A stretch of 6,394 nucleotides of DNA from contig CALXTG010000123.1 of the NCBI GenBank assembly GCA_944391355.1, positions 1-6,394 of the forward strand, given 5' to 3'. Numbering within the stretch: position 1 is the stretch's first letter; every line of letters begins with the position of its first letter. Of the stretch, positions 6,254 through 6,394 are shown one piece after another. This DNA is from an uncultured Alphaproteobacteria bacterium (GTDB lineage Bacteria; Pseudomonadota; Alphaproteobacteria; RF32; CAG-239). Position numbers and translations under genes: made by a program. Under the pieces are notes generated by a model. It did not search any database. It had not been told where the DNA came from and saw only the letters and a program-made list of their open reading frames with translations.

Positions 6254-6394
6254 CAAATTTCAACGTTCCCCAGCGGATTAACAGCCAGCAAACAACCGCA
6301 AGAATTATTGCCCAGCAGCCGCCTTCTTTAAACATCGACAGAGCGATTATACCGGCAGCGATTCCGCAACATAAACCAAATAATTTAAAAATAC
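6246..6394 (-). CDS. C-terminal end of a small membrane protein (5'-truncated)
   Basis: On the minus strand a frame is open from the right edge to TAA at 6248-6246, giving 48 residues. Two hydrophobic segments are visible: LFGLCCGIAAGIIALSMF (4-21) and CWAIILAVVCWLLIRW (26-41), joined by a short KEGG turn, and the chain ends in basic TLKFVK. This fits the end of a small integral inner-membrane protein with a helical hairpin; glycines and four cysteines lie in the helices. The family is not recognised and the start lies outside the window. The hairpin terminator directly behind the stop supports a real gene ending here. Confidence 0.6.
   Translation of the reverse strand, partial: IFKLFGLCCGIAAGIIALSMFKEGGCWAIILAVVCWLLIRWGTLKFVK

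Overview
The window looks like a chromosomal stretch of a Gram-negative bacterium, most likely a proteobacterium. The grounds are an OprB-like outer-membrane porin ending in aromatic residues, a periplasmic retropepsin-type protease with a secretion signal, and a glutamate-ligase-type ATP-grasp operon typical of proteobacteria. Coding DNA is of middling GC, while the intergenic DNA is clearly AT-rich. The exact lineage cannot be settled from the sequence; an uncultured alphaproteobacterium is a guess. No tRNA, rRNA, CRISPR array or insertion sequence was found.

Layout: (1) From the left edge to 1097 (+) is the C-terminal part of a carbohydrate-type porin, cut off at its 5' end. (2) From 1094 to 2254 (-) is a 386-residue protein I do not recognise, convergent with the porin; their stop codons interlock. 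(3) From 2255 to about 2406 is an AT-rich divergent promoter region. (4) From 2407 to 5448 (+) is a tight three-gene operon: a retropepsin-like 'ATP-dependent zinc protease' with a lipoprotein-like signal, a membrane protein with an inactive transglutaminase domain and a 7-TM module, and an ATP-grasp alpha-L-glutamate-ligase-like enzyme. The gaps are 10 and 5 bases. (5) From 5518 to 6162 (+) is a cyclophilin-type peptidyl-prolyl isomerase with an unusual lysine-rich tail built from tandem octapeptides. (6) From 6214 to 6253 is a strong hairpin terminator that probably serves both strands. (7) From 6246 to the right edge (-) is the C-terminal end of a small membrane protein.

The trio is the main functional unit. 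The ligase has no export signal and should work in the cytoplasm, probably forming amide or isopeptide bonds with an acidic amino acid. The membrane protein would place its transglutaminase-like domain in the periplasm as a peptide-binding module. The protease would act in the periplasm, perhaps removing or trimming the modification. This synthesis, binding and cleavage scheme is inferred from family knowledge; the natural substrate cannot be read from the sequence. The most novel-looking items are the unrecognised 386-residue protein, which has a possible papain-like Cys/His pattern, and the octapeptide tail of the cyclophilin.
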